DNA of 64,000 nt. Origin: Bacteroidota bacterium (lineage in GTDB: Bacteria > Bacteroidota > Bacteroidia > Chitinophagales > Chitinophagaceae). The number at the start of each line of letters is the position of its first letter. Position 1 is the first letter of the stretch. Location of the stretch: assembly GCA_005798905.1 (NCBI GenBank), contig SYIK01000010.1, positions 1-64,000 of the forward strand. Direction: 5' to 3'. The notes beneath the pieces are model-generated. The model was not told the origin of the DNA and searched no databases. It saw only the letters and a program-made list of their open reading frames with translations. Below are positions 29,434 through 39,701 of the stretch, piece by piece. A program made the translations under genes and the position numbers.

Positions 29434-29862
29434 CTACGGTTTTCGAGAATAACGATAAGTGCCCGTCCATGTATTACTTGCAGTAGAACGAGAAGTAACC
29501 GTAACAGTGGTTATACATACTACGCTTACTGGTGTATTTGTGATTGTAAAATCGTTTACGCTTGTTGAAGTATTTTGGTTTGCAGTAAAAAAAGCAGGCT
29601 CGGAAGATCCATCATCTTTTTTACTTGTAACAACTATTGTTACACCTTGAGAGGGCATTGCAGAATTAATAGTAACTTTTAATGGAAAAGATACCAATGG
29701 TGCTGGTGATTGAACAGAATTTGCTGAAGGGTCTAAAGTAACTTGTAAGCTTGCTTCGGCCGGTGCTGGTGTTTTTGGTTTTTTACATTTGCCAGCCATC
29801 CCTAACAAAATAAATGATCCAACGAAAAAATAAACTATTGTTTTTTTCATGATTTCTTTCAT
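29434..29862 (-). CDS. Small secreted/lipoprotein-like protein, unknown function
   Basis: Hydrophobic N-terminus FFVGSFILLGMAGKCKKPKTP. Confidence 0.6.
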   Translation of the reverse strand: MKEIMKKTIVYFFVGSFILLGMAGKCKKPKTPAPAEASLQVTLDPSANSVQSPAPLVSFPLKVTINSAMPSQGVTIVVTSKKDDGSSEPAFFTANQNTSTSVNDFTITNTPVSVVCITTVTVTSRSTASNTWTGTYRYSRKP

Positions 29863-29924
29863 TAAACTAAGATAAGACTTCTGTCGGTATCTCTGTTACT
29901 TCATTTATACAATTTGCAATTTTT

Positions 29925-29932
29925 TATCTTTG
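29925..29932 (+). promoter_or_regulatory. Candidate -7 element TATCTTTG 6 nt before ATG
   Basis: matches TAnnTTTG. Confidence 0.4.
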
Positions 29933-29938
29933 TAAGCT

Positions 29939-30649
29939 ATGGCTCAAAAAAAATTGGAACGATTTGCAGAATTAAAACACATGCCGAATGTGTTGCAGTA
30001 CCCTCAAAATACAGCCGGGAATTGGAAAATTTTTTTAAAAAATGAAAACCCGATTACACTTGAATTGGCCTGCGGAAAAGGAGAGTACGCCATTGGACTT
30101 GCTCAATTACACCAAAATAAAAATTTTATCGGAGTTGACATTAAAGGAAATCGAATTTGGGTAGGTGCAAAAAAAGCATTGCAAAATAATTTTTCCAATG
30201 TTGCTTTTTTAAGAATACAAATTGATAGCATCACTGAATATTTTTCACCTGGCGAAGTGGATGCTGTTTGGATTACTTTTCCCGATCCACAATTACGAAC
30301 TGGGAAAGCAAAGAAGAGATTGACACATCCAAAATTTTTACGGTTGTATAAAGAAATACTTGACAAAAACGGATGTGTGCATTTGAAAACCGACAGCCCG
30401 GATTTATACCAATTTACAAAACTCGTTATTCAGCAATACGGCTGTAATTTATTGGAAGACATTTCCGATGTTTATCAAAACGAAACAATTGGTGAAGAAT
30501 TAAAAATAAAAACACATTACGAAACATTGGATATTGCAGGGAGTAACCGAATCCACTATCTTAAATTTTCGTTGCCCGAAATATTTCCCGACGCTGCAAC
30601 CGATAAACTTTTTCAACAATATTTAAAAGAGCATGAACAAGCAAGTTGA
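29939..30649 (+). CDS. trmB: tRNA (guanine-N7)-methyltransferase
   Basis: LELACGKGEYAIGLA, FIGVDIKGNRIW, WITFPDPQLRTGKAKKRLTHPKFL. Confidence 0.93.
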   Translation: MAQKKLERFAELKHMPNVLQYPQNTAGNWKIFLKNENPITLELACGKGEYAIGLAQLHQNKNFIGVDIKGNRIWVGAKKALQNNFSNVAFLRIQIDSITEYFSPGEVDAVWITFPDPQLRTGKAKKRLTHPKFLRLYKEILDKNGCVHLKTDSPDLYQFTKLVIQQYGCNLLEDISDVYQNETIGEELKIKTHYETLDIAGSNRIHYLKFSLPEIFPDAATDKLFQQYLKEHEQAS

Positions 30650-30818
30650 AGGAATTCATTTTTATTTTAATGCCGAAGGCTTGATGGTTTTTACGGAACA
30701 ACACCATCTTGAAAGAGGCTTTTGCTGTGGAATGAAATGCAAGCACTGCTCCTATCAACATAAAAATGTAGCGGAGCAAAAAGAAAAATTATTAAACCAA
30801 CCGAGGGAAAATAAATAA
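30633..30818 (+). CDS. DUF5522-like small Cys-containing protein
   Basis: IHFYFNAEGLMVFTEQHHLERGFCCGMKCKHCSYQHKN. Confidence 0.7.
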   Translation: MNKQVEGIHFYFNAEGLMVFTEQHHLERGFCCGMKCKHCSYQHKNVAEQKEKLLNQPRENK

Positions 30819-30827
30819 GTTCAATCA

Positions 30828-31217
30828 ATGGTTATCTCAAAAAAGAATACAAATAAATTAAAAATAATAAACCCTTCTGGAAAAATAGAAGCTAATTTTT
30901 TTGAATTGGTGTATGAAGTAGCGCGTCAAATTCCCAAAGGAAGGGTTACAAGCTATGGTGCAATTGCGGCTTGTTTGGGTACAAAGTTATCTGCGCGAAT
31001 GGTTGGCTGGGCAATGAATGGAGCACACCATGCAAATCCGAAAGTGCCTGCTCATCGAGTAGTTAACCGCAAGGGAATGCTTACTGGAAAATTGCATTTT
31101 GAAACACCAAAAAAAATGGAACAGCTTTTAATAAAAGAAGGAGTCAAAATAAAAAACGACACAGTCGTTGATTTTGAAAAACTTTTTTGGAATCCTTTAC
31201 TCGAACTTGAATTTTAG
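30828..31217 (+). CDS. MGMT-fold alkyltransferase-like (ATL) protein lacking the acceptor cysteine
   Basis: IPKGRVTSYGAIAACLG, WAMNGAHHAN, VPAHRVVNRKG (Ala at acceptor Cys position). Confidence 0.85.
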   Translation: MVISKKNTNKLKIINPSGKIEANFFELVYEVARQIPKGRVTSYGAIAACLGTKLSARMVGWAMNGAHHANPKVPAHRVVNRKGMLTGKLHFETPKKMEQLLIKEGVKIKNDTVVDFEKLFWNPLLELEF

Positions 31218-31756
31218 GAATAATACGGGCTAATCATTACATATACCAACACGCCGGTAATTGCTACATACAGCCAAATAGGCCAGGTAATTTTAGCTAA
31301 CTTTTTATGTTGAGGCCATTCACCAATCATAGCGCGGTAAGCTGTAAATAAAATAAACGGCAGTATTAAACCCGCCAAGGGAATATGTGTAAATAAAATA
31401 AAATAATAAATCGTTTTTGCAATTCCCGTTCCGCCGAAAACAGTTTCGCCCGTAAACAAATGATGGCAGATATAACTAACTAAAAAAAGTATGGACAACA
31501 CCATTGCGGCAAACATCATTCTTTTATGCGCAATAAATTTATTATTTTTTACAGCCCATAAAGCTGCAACTAATAATATTGCAACGGTTGCGTTAATAAA
31601 TGCATTTGCTTTTGCAAACAAGTGTACATCAAAGCCAAGGTTCACCGATAGTTTTATACGGCTTAACACAACCACTGCAGTAAATACAATTATAGAAAAT
31701 AATAAAATTAATTTCTTTGCAGTTGCGTCGTTTTTTTTCCAGCTGGCAGTTAACAT
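31214..31756 (-). CDS. DUF420-like membrane protein
   Basis: Multi-TM; HKRMMFAAMVLSILFLVSYICHH; located at end of cytochrome oxidase operon. Confidence 0.75.
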   Translation of the reverse strand: MLTASWKKNDATAKKLILLFSIIVFTAVVVLSRIKLSVNLGFDVHLFAKANAFINATVAILLVAALWAVKNNKFIAHKRMMFAAMVLSILFLVSYICHHLFTGETVFGGTGIAKTIYYFILFTHIPLAGLILPFILFTAYRAMIGEWPQHKKLAKITWPIWLYVAITGVLVYVMISPYYS

Positions 31757-31760
31757 TATT

Positions 31761-32573
31761 TTACTTTTTAGTTTTTCTTAATATTCTCAATAATACACCA
31801 AGACCTACAAGTGTCAACAAAAAAACTACGCCAATCAATTCTAATTTATCGGTAAAAAAACTTTCTCGATTTTTATCCTTTTCCAATTTTAGCAATACAA
31901 TATCTTCCGAAAGTTTGGCAATTGAAGTTGAATCAAGCCCGTGATAATATCCGCGAATTACACTGTTGCGATCTATCAATACAAAACGATCGGTGTGAAT
32001 AAAAGAAGTATCAACACCTTCACCATCAACCAGTCCTAATTTCATTTTATTAATACATAAATCGTAAATAGATTTTTTATCTCCAGTAAGCAACCACCAG
32101 TTTATGGGATTAATTTGAAACCGATCGGCCCATTTTTTTAACTCACTTACGGAATCGCGTTCAGGATCGATACTAAAAGAAATAAACTGTACATAGTCCG
32201 CTGTTCTATCGCCCACTTTTTGCGATTTTTTCATGGACTCTTGCAGCCATTTCATATTACTGGTTAAAGTTGGACAAATAGTAGGGCAACTTGTAAAGAA
32301 AAAATTTGCAACAACAATTTTATTGCCTTTGTCATTCTTTGCTTCATTCCAAGCTACTGTTTTTCCAAATTGGTTAACGAGTGTAACTGAAGGCACTTTG
32401 TTCCATACAGTGTCTGTTTCAATTTTTCCATTTTTACTTTGATGAATTACAGAATCAACATAAAAATGCGGTGGAATATTTACAGCTGAAGTGCTTAGAT
32501 TTTTTACAATAAAATAACTTGTTAAAGGAAGTAACAATGCAATTAATAAAGCATATATCGCAGTTTTATTCAA
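31761..32573 (-). CDS. SCO1/SenC family copper chaperone
   Basis: FFFTSCPTICPTLTSNM (CxxxC), FIHTDRFVLID. Confidence 0.9.
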   Translation of the reverse strand: MNKTAIYALLIALLLPLTSYFIVKNLSTSAVNIPPHFYVDSVIHQSKNGKIETDTVWNKVPSVTLVNQFGKTVAWNEAKNDKGNKIVVANFFFTSCPTICPTLTSNMKWLQESMKKSQKVGDRTADYVQFISFSIDPERDSVSELKKWADRFQINPINWWLLTGDKKSIYDLCINKMKLGLVDGEGVDTSFIHTDRFVLIDRNSVIRGYYHGLDSTSIAKLSEDIVLLKLEKDKNRESFFTDKLELIGVVFLLTLVGLGVLLRILRKTKK

Positions 32574-32643
32574 ATTGATTCCTTTAAAATTTGTATATTA
32601 ATGTATGTGGTTAATAAGCTAACACATTAATATGAGAAAGTTG

Positions 32644-33057
32644 TTAGTGGTTAGAATTGCTCTTTTGTTTGACTGTTGTACTCTCTTTAAAATGTTTATC
32701 GTAATCATTTCGGAGGTTTTTATACGAATTCCCGTCCATTAAAAAAGCACATATAAACCAAATAAATAACAACAGAGGTACAACAATAGTCACAATCATA
32801 TTCCTTATCTCATCACCCAAATGCATAAAAATAGATACAATATAAAATGCTTTAGCAAAAGATAAAATTACAATGACCCCTTTTGTAGCAAGTGTAAGAT
32901 TGTAAGGCCAATCCGTAGCATATAGCAATAATCCAAGCCCTAATTCAATAAGGGTAATGAATAACATCACCCAAAAAGTTCTCCAAATACGCTTGGTGTC
33001 GTTTGATGGTTCGTGATGAAAAGTAATTTCTGTAGCTACATTTTGTTGAAGTTCCAT
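32644..33057 (-). CDS. Cytochrome c oxidase subunit IV-like protein
   Basis: Three TM segments, SFAKAFYIVSIFMHLGDE; ORF opens upstream but ATG at 33057 likely. Confidence 0.8.
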   Translation of the reverse strand: MELQQNVATEITFHHEPSNDTKRIWRTFWVMLFITLIELGLGLLLYATDWPYNLTLATKGVIVILSFAKAFYIVSIFMHLGDEIRNMIVTIVVPLLLFIWFICAFLMDGNSYKNLRNDYDKHFKESTTVKQKSNSNH

Positions 33058-33077
33058 ATTACAACGATTCTTTTTTA

Positions 33078-33950
33078 TTAAATTAGATAAAAACAAAGAA
33101 ATACAAATACCCAAACTAAGTCTACAAAGTGCCAATAAAGTCCCACTTTTTCTATCATCAAATAATGGCCTCTTTTTTCAAATACTCCTTTTTGTGCCAT
33201 TATTAGCATAATGATATTAATAACAACTCCCGAAAAAACGTGAAATCCATGAAAGCCAGTAATACCATAAAAATAACCACCAAAAGCAACAGGTCCTTTT
33301 TCACGAATATGTAACTCGGCTACATTTAACATCCCAGTTAATTGTTCGTGCGACATTCCCATCAATGTTTCGTGCGTCATATTTTGATGATGCTCGTGCA
33401 CCATTGAAACAAGTGTTTCGTGTGAAGTATTTTTCAGCGCATCAACTACAAGATTTACATCTGCTAAGTTTCCCCAAGGATTTCCGCGCATCGTTTGTCC
33501 AATTAATTCCAATTTTCCATCGGCAAGTACAGCATGTGTCCCTGTTATTAAATGCCACCACTCCCATGCTTGACACCCCAAGAAAGCTAATCCGCCAACT
33601 ATAGTCCAAGCCATCCATTTTACAACTCCTTTTTTATTTCTGTGATGTCCCGCATGAACTGCCAAAACCATCGTTACTGAACTCATGATGAGGATAAAAG
33701 TCATTACACTCACAAACGCCAATGGTAGATTGGCATGACCGGCTCCTGGAAACGCATTAAATACCACATTTGGATCGGGCCAAAAATTTTGTGAAAAACG
33801 AATGGTTCCGTATGAAATTAGAAATGCTCCAAAAGTAAATGCATCACTCATCAAAAAATACCACATCATCAACTTTCCATATTCCATATTGAAGGGGCTT
33901 TTTCCGCCGCTCCACCATTTTATTTTATTCGTTGTTGTTGTACTGGACAT
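33078..33950 (-). CDS. Cytochrome c oxidase subunit III with His/Met-rich insertion
   Basis: CQAWEWWHL, ITGFHGFHVFSGVVINI, YWHFVDLVWVFVF. Confidence 0.9.
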   Translation of the reverse strand: MSSTTTTNKIKWWSGGKSPFNMEYGKLMMWYFLMSDAFTFGAFLISYGTIRFSQNFWPDPNVVFNAFPGAGHANLPLAFVSVMTFILIMSSVTMVLAVHAGHHRNKKGVVKWMAWTIVGGLAFLGCQAWEWWHLITGTHAVLADGKLELIGQTMRGNPWGNLADVNLVVDALKNTSHETLVSMVHEHHQNMTHETLMGMSHEQLTGMLNVAELHIREKGPVAFGGYFYGITGFHGFHVFSGVVINIIMLIMAQKGVFEKRGHYLMIEKVGLYWHFVDLVWVFVFLCFYLI

Positions 33951-33969
33951 ATTATTAATAAATTAATCT

Positions 33970-34539
33970 TTATTGAATCCAAATAAAAAATAACAATATA
34001 TAAACCCAAAGAAAATCTACAAAATGCCAATAAGTAGCCATTACTTCAATGGGTGTATTGGTGGCAATTTTTGATTTTCCAAAAAATGCTTTTAATAGCA
34101 TTACAAAAAGTGCGACAATTCCACCTATAACATGTAATCCGTGTAAACCAAAAATTACATAAAGAAACTGTCCTGCTCCCGCTACGCCTTTTAATTGTAT
34201 GCCACTTTCCCAAAGTTGTTTAAAGCCGAAACATTGCAAAACAACAAAAAGAATTCCCAACAAAACGGTTATGCCTAACAGTTGTTGAAATTTAGCTACC
34301 GCCTTTTTTTTAAAAGAGCTTACTGCTAATTGCAATGTTACACTACTTCCAATGATTGCAATTGTAGAAATTAAAAACAATTGTGGCATGGCTAAATTTT
34401 GCCATCCCGCTTGATTACTTTTTACAATATAAGCACTCGTTAGTCCAGCAAACATCATAATAATGCTTGCAATTGCCACCCACAAAATAAAAATTTGCGG
34501 ACGAATTTTTTGTTTCTGCTGTGCACTCACAATTACCAT
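33970..34539 (-). CDS. Second cytochrome c oxidase subunit III-like protein
   Basis: VIFGLHGLHVIGGIVAL, ATYWHFVDFLWVYILLFF. Confidence 0.88.
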   Translation of the reverse strand: MVIVSAQQKQKIRPQIFILWVAIASIIMMFAGLTSAYIVKSNQAGWQNLAMPQLFLISTIAIIGSSVTLQLAVSSFKKKAVAKFQQLLGITVLLGILFVVLQCFGFKQLWESGIQLKGVAGAGQFLYVIFGLHGLHVIGGIVALFVMLLKAFFGKSKIATNTPIEVMATYWHFVDFLWVYILLFFIWIQ

Positions 34540-34556
34540 TTTTCTTTTTGCGTTTT

Positions 34557-35477
34557 CTACACTTTATCCCCTAATAAAGCCAATAATACTACTGCTAAAT
34601 AAATATAACTCCCAAACATCACTCGCCTTGCCGATTTCACATCCATATTGCGATATAGATTAACACATTGAATTACCATAAAAAAATTGGCGATTGCTAC
34701 AATTATTAAACTTACCCATCCGCTTATTCCAATAAAGTATGGAATTACTCCAATAGGAATTAGCAGCAATGAATAAATTACCGTTTGCAATGCAGTAAAT
34801 TTTGTTGGCCCTTGTTTGCTTGGCAACAATTTAAATCCAGCATTCGTATAGTCCTGATGTGCCACCCAAGCAATAGCCCAAAAATGAGGGAATTGCCAAA
34901 AGAACTGTAAAAAAAACAATGTCCATCCACCAATTGAAAGTTCATCAGTCCCTGCTGTCCAACCAATCAAACATGGCAATGCGCCCGGAAGCGCTCCAAC
35001 CAATACTGCTATTGCATTTACTTTTTTAAGTGGAGTATATATAAAAGCATAAAGAAATAATCCCAGCCCAGCTAAGCCTGCAGACAGGTTATTAAAAAAA
35101 TATGCAAGAATGAATATCCCCGACAAGCCGATAGTAAGTGCAAAAATCCACCCTTCCATAACAGTCATCCTTCCAGATGCTATAGGGCGAGATGCAGTCC
35201 TTTTCATCAATGCGTCAGTTTCTTTTTCTACAACATGATTGATCGCATTCGCACCACCTATTACTAGCAAACCTCCAATAGCTAATAAAAGTGCCATTAA
35301 TAATGGGTTTTCGTACTTTGATTCCAAATTGGGTGTTAATAAAAAACTTATAACACACGAAAAGGCAACCATGATACTAAGCGACATTTTTATTAGTTGC
35401 AAATAGTCTTTTATCTTGGCTCCAATATTTAAAGAACTGTTTTTATTATCGTTTACTTCTTCCTGCATATTCAACAC
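34557..35477 (-). CDS. cyoE: Protoheme IX farnesyltransferase
   Basis: NHVVEKETDALMKRTASRPIASGRM, YTPLKKVNAIAVLVGALPGALP. Confidence 0.93.
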   Translation of the reverse strand: MLNMQEEVNDNKNSSLNIGAKIKDYLQLIKMSLSIMVAFSCVISFLLTPNLESKYENPLLMALLLAIGGLLVIGGANAINHVVEKETDALMKRTASRPIASGRMTVMEGWIFALTIGLSGIFILAYFFNNLSAGLAGLGLFLYAFIYTPLKKVNAIAVLVGALPGALPCLIGWTAGTDELSIGGWTLFFLQFFWQFPHFWAIAWVAHQDYTNAGFKLLPSKQGPTKFTALQTVIYSLLLIPIGVIPYFIGISGWVSLIIVAIANFFMVIQCVNLYRNMDVKSARRVMFGSYIYLAVVLLALLGDKV

Positions 35478-35502
35478 CCTCTATTCAACTTTTACTTTTG
35501 TT

Positions 35503-37311
35503 CTAATGGTCTTTCGATTCATCTGCACCAAATGGTTCTGTTTGAGGAATAAAAGATCTTCCTCCTTTTCCGTAATCGTACGGCCAACGATGAACTTCTG
35601 GAATTTCGCCTGGCCAGTTTCCGTGTCCTGGATTAATTGGAGTCGTCCACTCTAATGTATTTGAACCCCAAGGATTTTGTACTCTCACTTTTCTTCCTTT
35701 GAAAATAGAATAGAAGAAATTAAAAACAAACATCAATTGTATTGCAAATACAATGATTGTAACAATTGAAATTAATTTATTCAAATCTTCAAATTGATTA
35801 AAAGAATGCCATCCTCTCAAGTCAAGATAACGACGAGGGACACCTGCTAATCCTTCGTAATGCATTGGCCAAAAAATTAGGTAGGCACAAATAATTGTCC
35901 CCCAAAAATGAATGTAGCCAAGCGTGTTATTTAAATATCGGCCAAACATTTTTGGAAACCAATGATAAATGCCGGCGAACATACCAAACATAGAAGCAAC
36001 TCCCATTACAATATGAAAATGTGCAACAACAAATTTTGTGTCGTGTAGATAAATATCAATGGTAGAATTTCCAAGAAACAGTCCCGTTAATCCGCCAGAA
36101 ATAAAAAGACTTACAAATCCGATTGCAAATATCATTGCTGGTGTAAAACGAATGCTTCCGCGCCAAAGTGTAGTAAGCCAATTAAATACTTTAATAGCTG
36201 ATGGAACCGCAATCAATAATGTTAATAGGACAAAGACTGATCCCAGAAAAGGATTTAATCCTGTTACAAACATGTGATGAGCCCAAACCAAAAATCCAAG
36301 TGAACAAATTGCAAACATAGAACCAATCATTGCCATATAGCCAAAAATTGGTTTTTTAGAGTTTACACTCAAAATTTCCGACACCATTCCCATTGCAGGC
36401 AATAAAATGATATAAACCTCTGGATGGCCTAAAAACCAAAATAAGTGTTGGAATAATATTGCACTACCACCTTCATTGGGAAGAATTTCTCCAGCAATTA
36501 CAATATCACTTAAGTAAAAACTTGTTCCAAGATTTCTATCAAATAGTAATAAAATAGCTCCTGAAAGGAGCACTGGAAACGAAAGCACTCCAAGAATAGA
36601 AGTGAAAAGAATTGCCCACATTGGTAATGGCAACCTTGTCATACTCATTCCTTTTGTACGCATATTAAGAATAGTTGCTATATAATTTAACCCTCCTAAT
36701 AAAGAAGATACAATAAACATAGCCATGCTAATCAACCAAAGATCCATTCCAATTTTCAAACCATCACCAGACTGACCTAGTGCACTTAACGGAGGATAAA
36801 TGGTCCAACCGCCAGAAGCCGGTCCTGTATGTACAAATAGGGATGATAGCATAATCACACTCGCTAAAAAGAAAAACCAATACGAAAGCATATTAAGAAA
36901 TGGCGATGCCATATCTCTTGCACCAATTTGTAGTGGTATTAATAGATTTGCAAAAGTTCCACTTAAACCAGCAGTTAAAACAAAAAACACTAATACGGTT
37001 CCGTGGATAGTTACAAGCGCATAATAAAACTCAGGCTGTATAACTCCTCCTTTTGCCCATCTTCCCAAAAATGTTTCTAAAATTGGAAACGTTTGTTCGG
37101 GAAACCCCAATTGCAAACGGAATAGTACAGAAAACAATCCACCAATAATAGCCCAAACGATTCCAGTTATTAAAAACTGTTTACCAATCGTTTTGTGATC
37201 TTGGCTGAAAATATATTTTGAAACAAATGATTGCTGCTGATGATGAACATCGCTGTGCTCGCTATGATTGGTATCAGTCGTGTGGTCGTTTAATGTTGCT
37301 TCGTTGCTCAT
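35503..37311 (-). CDS. Cytochrome c oxidase subunit I
   Basis: LFWFLGHPEVYIILLPAMGMVSEI, WAHHMFVTG, HDTKFVVAHFHIVMG. Confidence 0.96.
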   Translation of the reverse strand: MSNEATLNDHTTDTNHSEHSDVHHQQQSFVSKYIFSQDHKTIGKQFLITGIVWAIIGGLFSVLFRLQLGFPEQTFPILETFLGRWAKGGVIQPEFYYALVTIHGTVLVFFVLTAGLSGTFANLLIPLQIGARDMASPFLNMLSYWFFFLASVIMLSSLFVHTGPASGGWTIYPPLSALGQSGDGLKIGMDLWLISMAMFIVSSLLGGLNYIATILNMRTKGMSMTRLPLPMWAILFTSILGVLSFPVLLSGAILLLFDRNLGTSFYLSDIVIAGEILPNEGGSAILFQHLFWFLGHPEVYIILLPAMGMVSEILSVNSKKPIFGYMAMIGSMFAICSLGFLVWAHHMFVTGLNPFLGSVFVLLTLLIAVPSAIKVFNWLTTLWRGSIRFTPAMIFAIGFVSLFISGGLTGLFLGNSTIDIYLHDTKFVVAHFHIVMGVASMFGMFAGIYHWFPKMFGRYLNNTLGYIHFWGTIICAYLIFWPMHYEGLAGVPRRYLDLRGWHSFNQFEDLNKLISIVTIIVFAIQLMFVFNFFYSIFKGRKVRVQNPWGSNTLEWTTPINPGHGNWPGEIPEVHRWPYDYGKGGRSFIPQTEPFGADESKDH

Positions 37312-37354
37312 AAATCTTTATTTATTAGATATCCTAAAAGTTTATCAAAAAATA

Positions 37355-38386
37355 TTAATGTTCTTTTGTTACTGCCGCAATTGTTTTGCTAATTGGTTCT
37401 TGTTCTGGAAAAATTTCGAGATATTTTGGGGTTTTTGCCGCCATCCAAATATCATATTCTTCTTGTGTTTCCACTACCACAATTCCTCTCATACTGTAAT
37501 GCCCTTTTCCACATAGCTGGTTACAAGAAATTTCAAATACGAATTCAGGATCATTATTTTCTTGTCGCATTTGCTTTGTGGTTTTCGTTGGAGTAAACCA
37601 CATGGTAGTTGGTGTACCAGGAACAGCATCCATCTTCATACGAAAATGAGGAAGACCGACACTATGAATTACATCTTGAGAATTGATTACTAGCCTTACC
37701 GGCTTGTTTACCACTAAATGCATCTCTTGATTAACAACAATATCGTCAAAATTTGCAGCGTCATCCCAAAGTTGCCCTAATGTATTTCCTTTTGATGCGT
37801 CAATATTTTTATAATACTTTTTACCAAGCTCATCGTCTTTTCCAGGATAACGAAATATCCACTCATATTGCTTTCCTGTAACTTCTACATACGTTGTTCC
37901 TTGTGGTGCTTCGCCCGTTATTCTATACCAATAATAAAGACCGAAACCAACCATAACAGTTAGTACAATTGCTGGCACTACTGTCCATATAATCTCTAAT
38001 CGGTTGTCGTGTGGAAAATAAAACACTTCTCTTTTTTCAGTTTCTTGATATTTGAATGAAAACCAAAACAACAAAATCTGTGTAATAACAAATACAATAC
38101 CCGTAAGAATTAGGGTTATTTTGAGCATTTTGTCTATATCAATACCATGATCGGAAGCGGCAGAGCCTAATTGTAATATTTTTCCAGAAAGTTTCTCATT
38201 GCAATAATAAACGCCAATCAACCCCACCACAAGAAAAACCAACAATAAAAACGCATTAATACGGTTGTTTTGTTTTCTCGACTTTTCTTCTCCACGTAAT
38301 ATCGAAACATATTCACTAGCTTTTGCTATTTGAAAAGTAATTAAAAAGCCAAACAACAAAATCGCTATTATTAAAAGAGTCTGCAT
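37355..38386 (-). CDS. Cytochrome c oxidase subunit II with CuA site
   Basis: SQDVIHSVGLPHFRMKMDAVPG, ISCNQLCGKGHYSM. Confidence 0.95.
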   Translation of the reverse strand: MQTLLIIAILLFGFLITFQIAKASEYVSILRGEEKSRKQNNRINAFLLLVFLVVGLIGVYYCNEKLSGKILQLGSAASDHGIDIDKMLKITLILTGIVFVITQILLFWFSFKYQETEKREVFYFPHDNRLEIIWTVVPAIVLTVMVGFGLYYWYRITGEAPQGTTYVEVTGKQYEWIFRYPGKDDELGKKYYKNIDASKGNTLGQLWDDAANFDDIVVNQEMHLVVNKPVRLVINSQDVIHSVGLPHFRMKMDAVPGTPTTMWFTPTKTTKQMRQENNDPEFVFEISCNQLCGKGHYSMRGIVVVETQEEYDIWMAAKTPKYLEIFPEQEPISKTIAAVTKEH

Positions 38387-38442
38387 ATTCTTAAGTTCGT
38401 TTTATGAATTTTACAAAACTAATTGTAGAATCCTCAATTGTT

Positions 38443-39669
38443 TTAGGTATGATGTATAACGCTTTCTTTAAAAAATGGATGATATTTTGGTACTAATGCA
38501 TGCTTGCTTAAAGTTCTTCCTGTTAAAAACATAATTAACCCTACAAATCCTGCAGCAATTCCCAAATCGTACAATATCATTGGTACATGATCTCTTGAAG
38601 GCCCTGGATGAACCATTTGGAAAAAATCGAGCCAGTGGCCAAAGATGATTAACACTGCCAATAAAGTAATTGTCATATAATTTCTTTTGGCATCTCTTTT
38701 CATTAACAATAGCAATGGACCCAAAAAGTTAATAATAAGGCTAAAAAAGAAAACTATTTTATAAACGCCATTTACTCTTGGTTGAAAATAAATGGTTTCC
38801 TCGGGTTGGTTACTGTACCAAATCAACATATACTGACTAAACCATAAATAAGTCCAAAACACAGAAAATCCAAACATAAATTTTCCTAAATCGTGCAAAT
38901 GTTCTTGGTTGGTATATTCTAAATATCCTTTGTTTTTCAAATACACTACATAAAGTGCTATCAAAGCCATACCCGATACAAACGTACTTGCAAATGTATA
39001 CCAACTATACATAGTGCTGTACCAATGAGCATCGATGCTCATTAACCAAAGCCAAGGAATCGTTGACATTACTGTTAATGAAAAAACAATCATAAACAAT
39101 GCTGCCCAAATTGTATTTTTCCAAATAAATTTTTTTCCAACTTCAACACCCATTGGACCAATATCAGTGCTGTGTGATAAGGATCGTATTTTTTTACCAA
39201 GTACCCACCATAAAAAAATGGTTAGCACTGTCCAAACTGTAAAAAAGGTTTTATTTAAAAATCCGCTTTTGTGAAGTAAAATAGGATCGTGTTTTACATG
39301 TTCAGTATCTGTCCAGTGGTAAATAGCGTGATCGCCACCAAAAACTATTGCCAATAAAATAGCTCCGCAAATAATCCCAATTACAGGAACTGCTGATGAA
39401 ATAGCTTCGGGTATTCTTCTAAAACTAGTAGCCCATCCGCCCCATGCTAAGATAGTAGTACAAATAAAAAACATGGCAGCATTTACAACTAACAAAAAGA
39501 AAACACTGTTTTGTAAAAGACTTGCCCAAAATCGAGACCGATCATGTTCATCTTCGGATGAACCATAATTGATGTACAATAGCAATACAGAAAGTACTCC
39601 TATAGTCATCAACACATACGACAACAAGCTGTACTTTTTAGTTATTTCAAATTTTTCGCGAATAGACAT
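38443..39669 (-). CDS. actF: Alternative Complex III membrane subunit ActF
   Basis: Multi-TM quinol:cytochrome c oxidoreductase-type sequence in conserved act order. Confidence 0.88.
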   Translation of the reverse strand: MSIREKFEITKKYSLLSYVLMTIGVLSVLLLYINYGSSEDEHDRSRFWASLLQNSVFFLLVVNAAMFFICTTILAWGGWATSFRRIPEAISSAVPVIGIICGAILLAIVFGGDHAIYHWTDTEHVKHDPILLHKSGFLNKTFFTVWTVLTIFLWWVLGKKIRSLSHSTDIGPMGVEVGKKFIWKNTIWAALFMIVFSLTVMSTIPWLWLMSIDAHWYSTMYSWYTFASTFVSGMALIALYVVYLKNKGYLEYTNQEHLHDLGKFMFGFSVFWTYLWFSQYMLIWYSNQPEETIYFQPRVNGVYKIVFFFSLIINFLGPLLLLMKRDAKRNYMTITLLAVLIIFGHWLDFFQMVHPGPSRDHVPMILYDLGIAAGFVGLIMFLTGRTLSKHALVPKYHPFFKESVIHHT

Positions 39670-39701
39670 TTCTTGTTTTTTATTTTCTTCAAAAAATAAT
39701 T

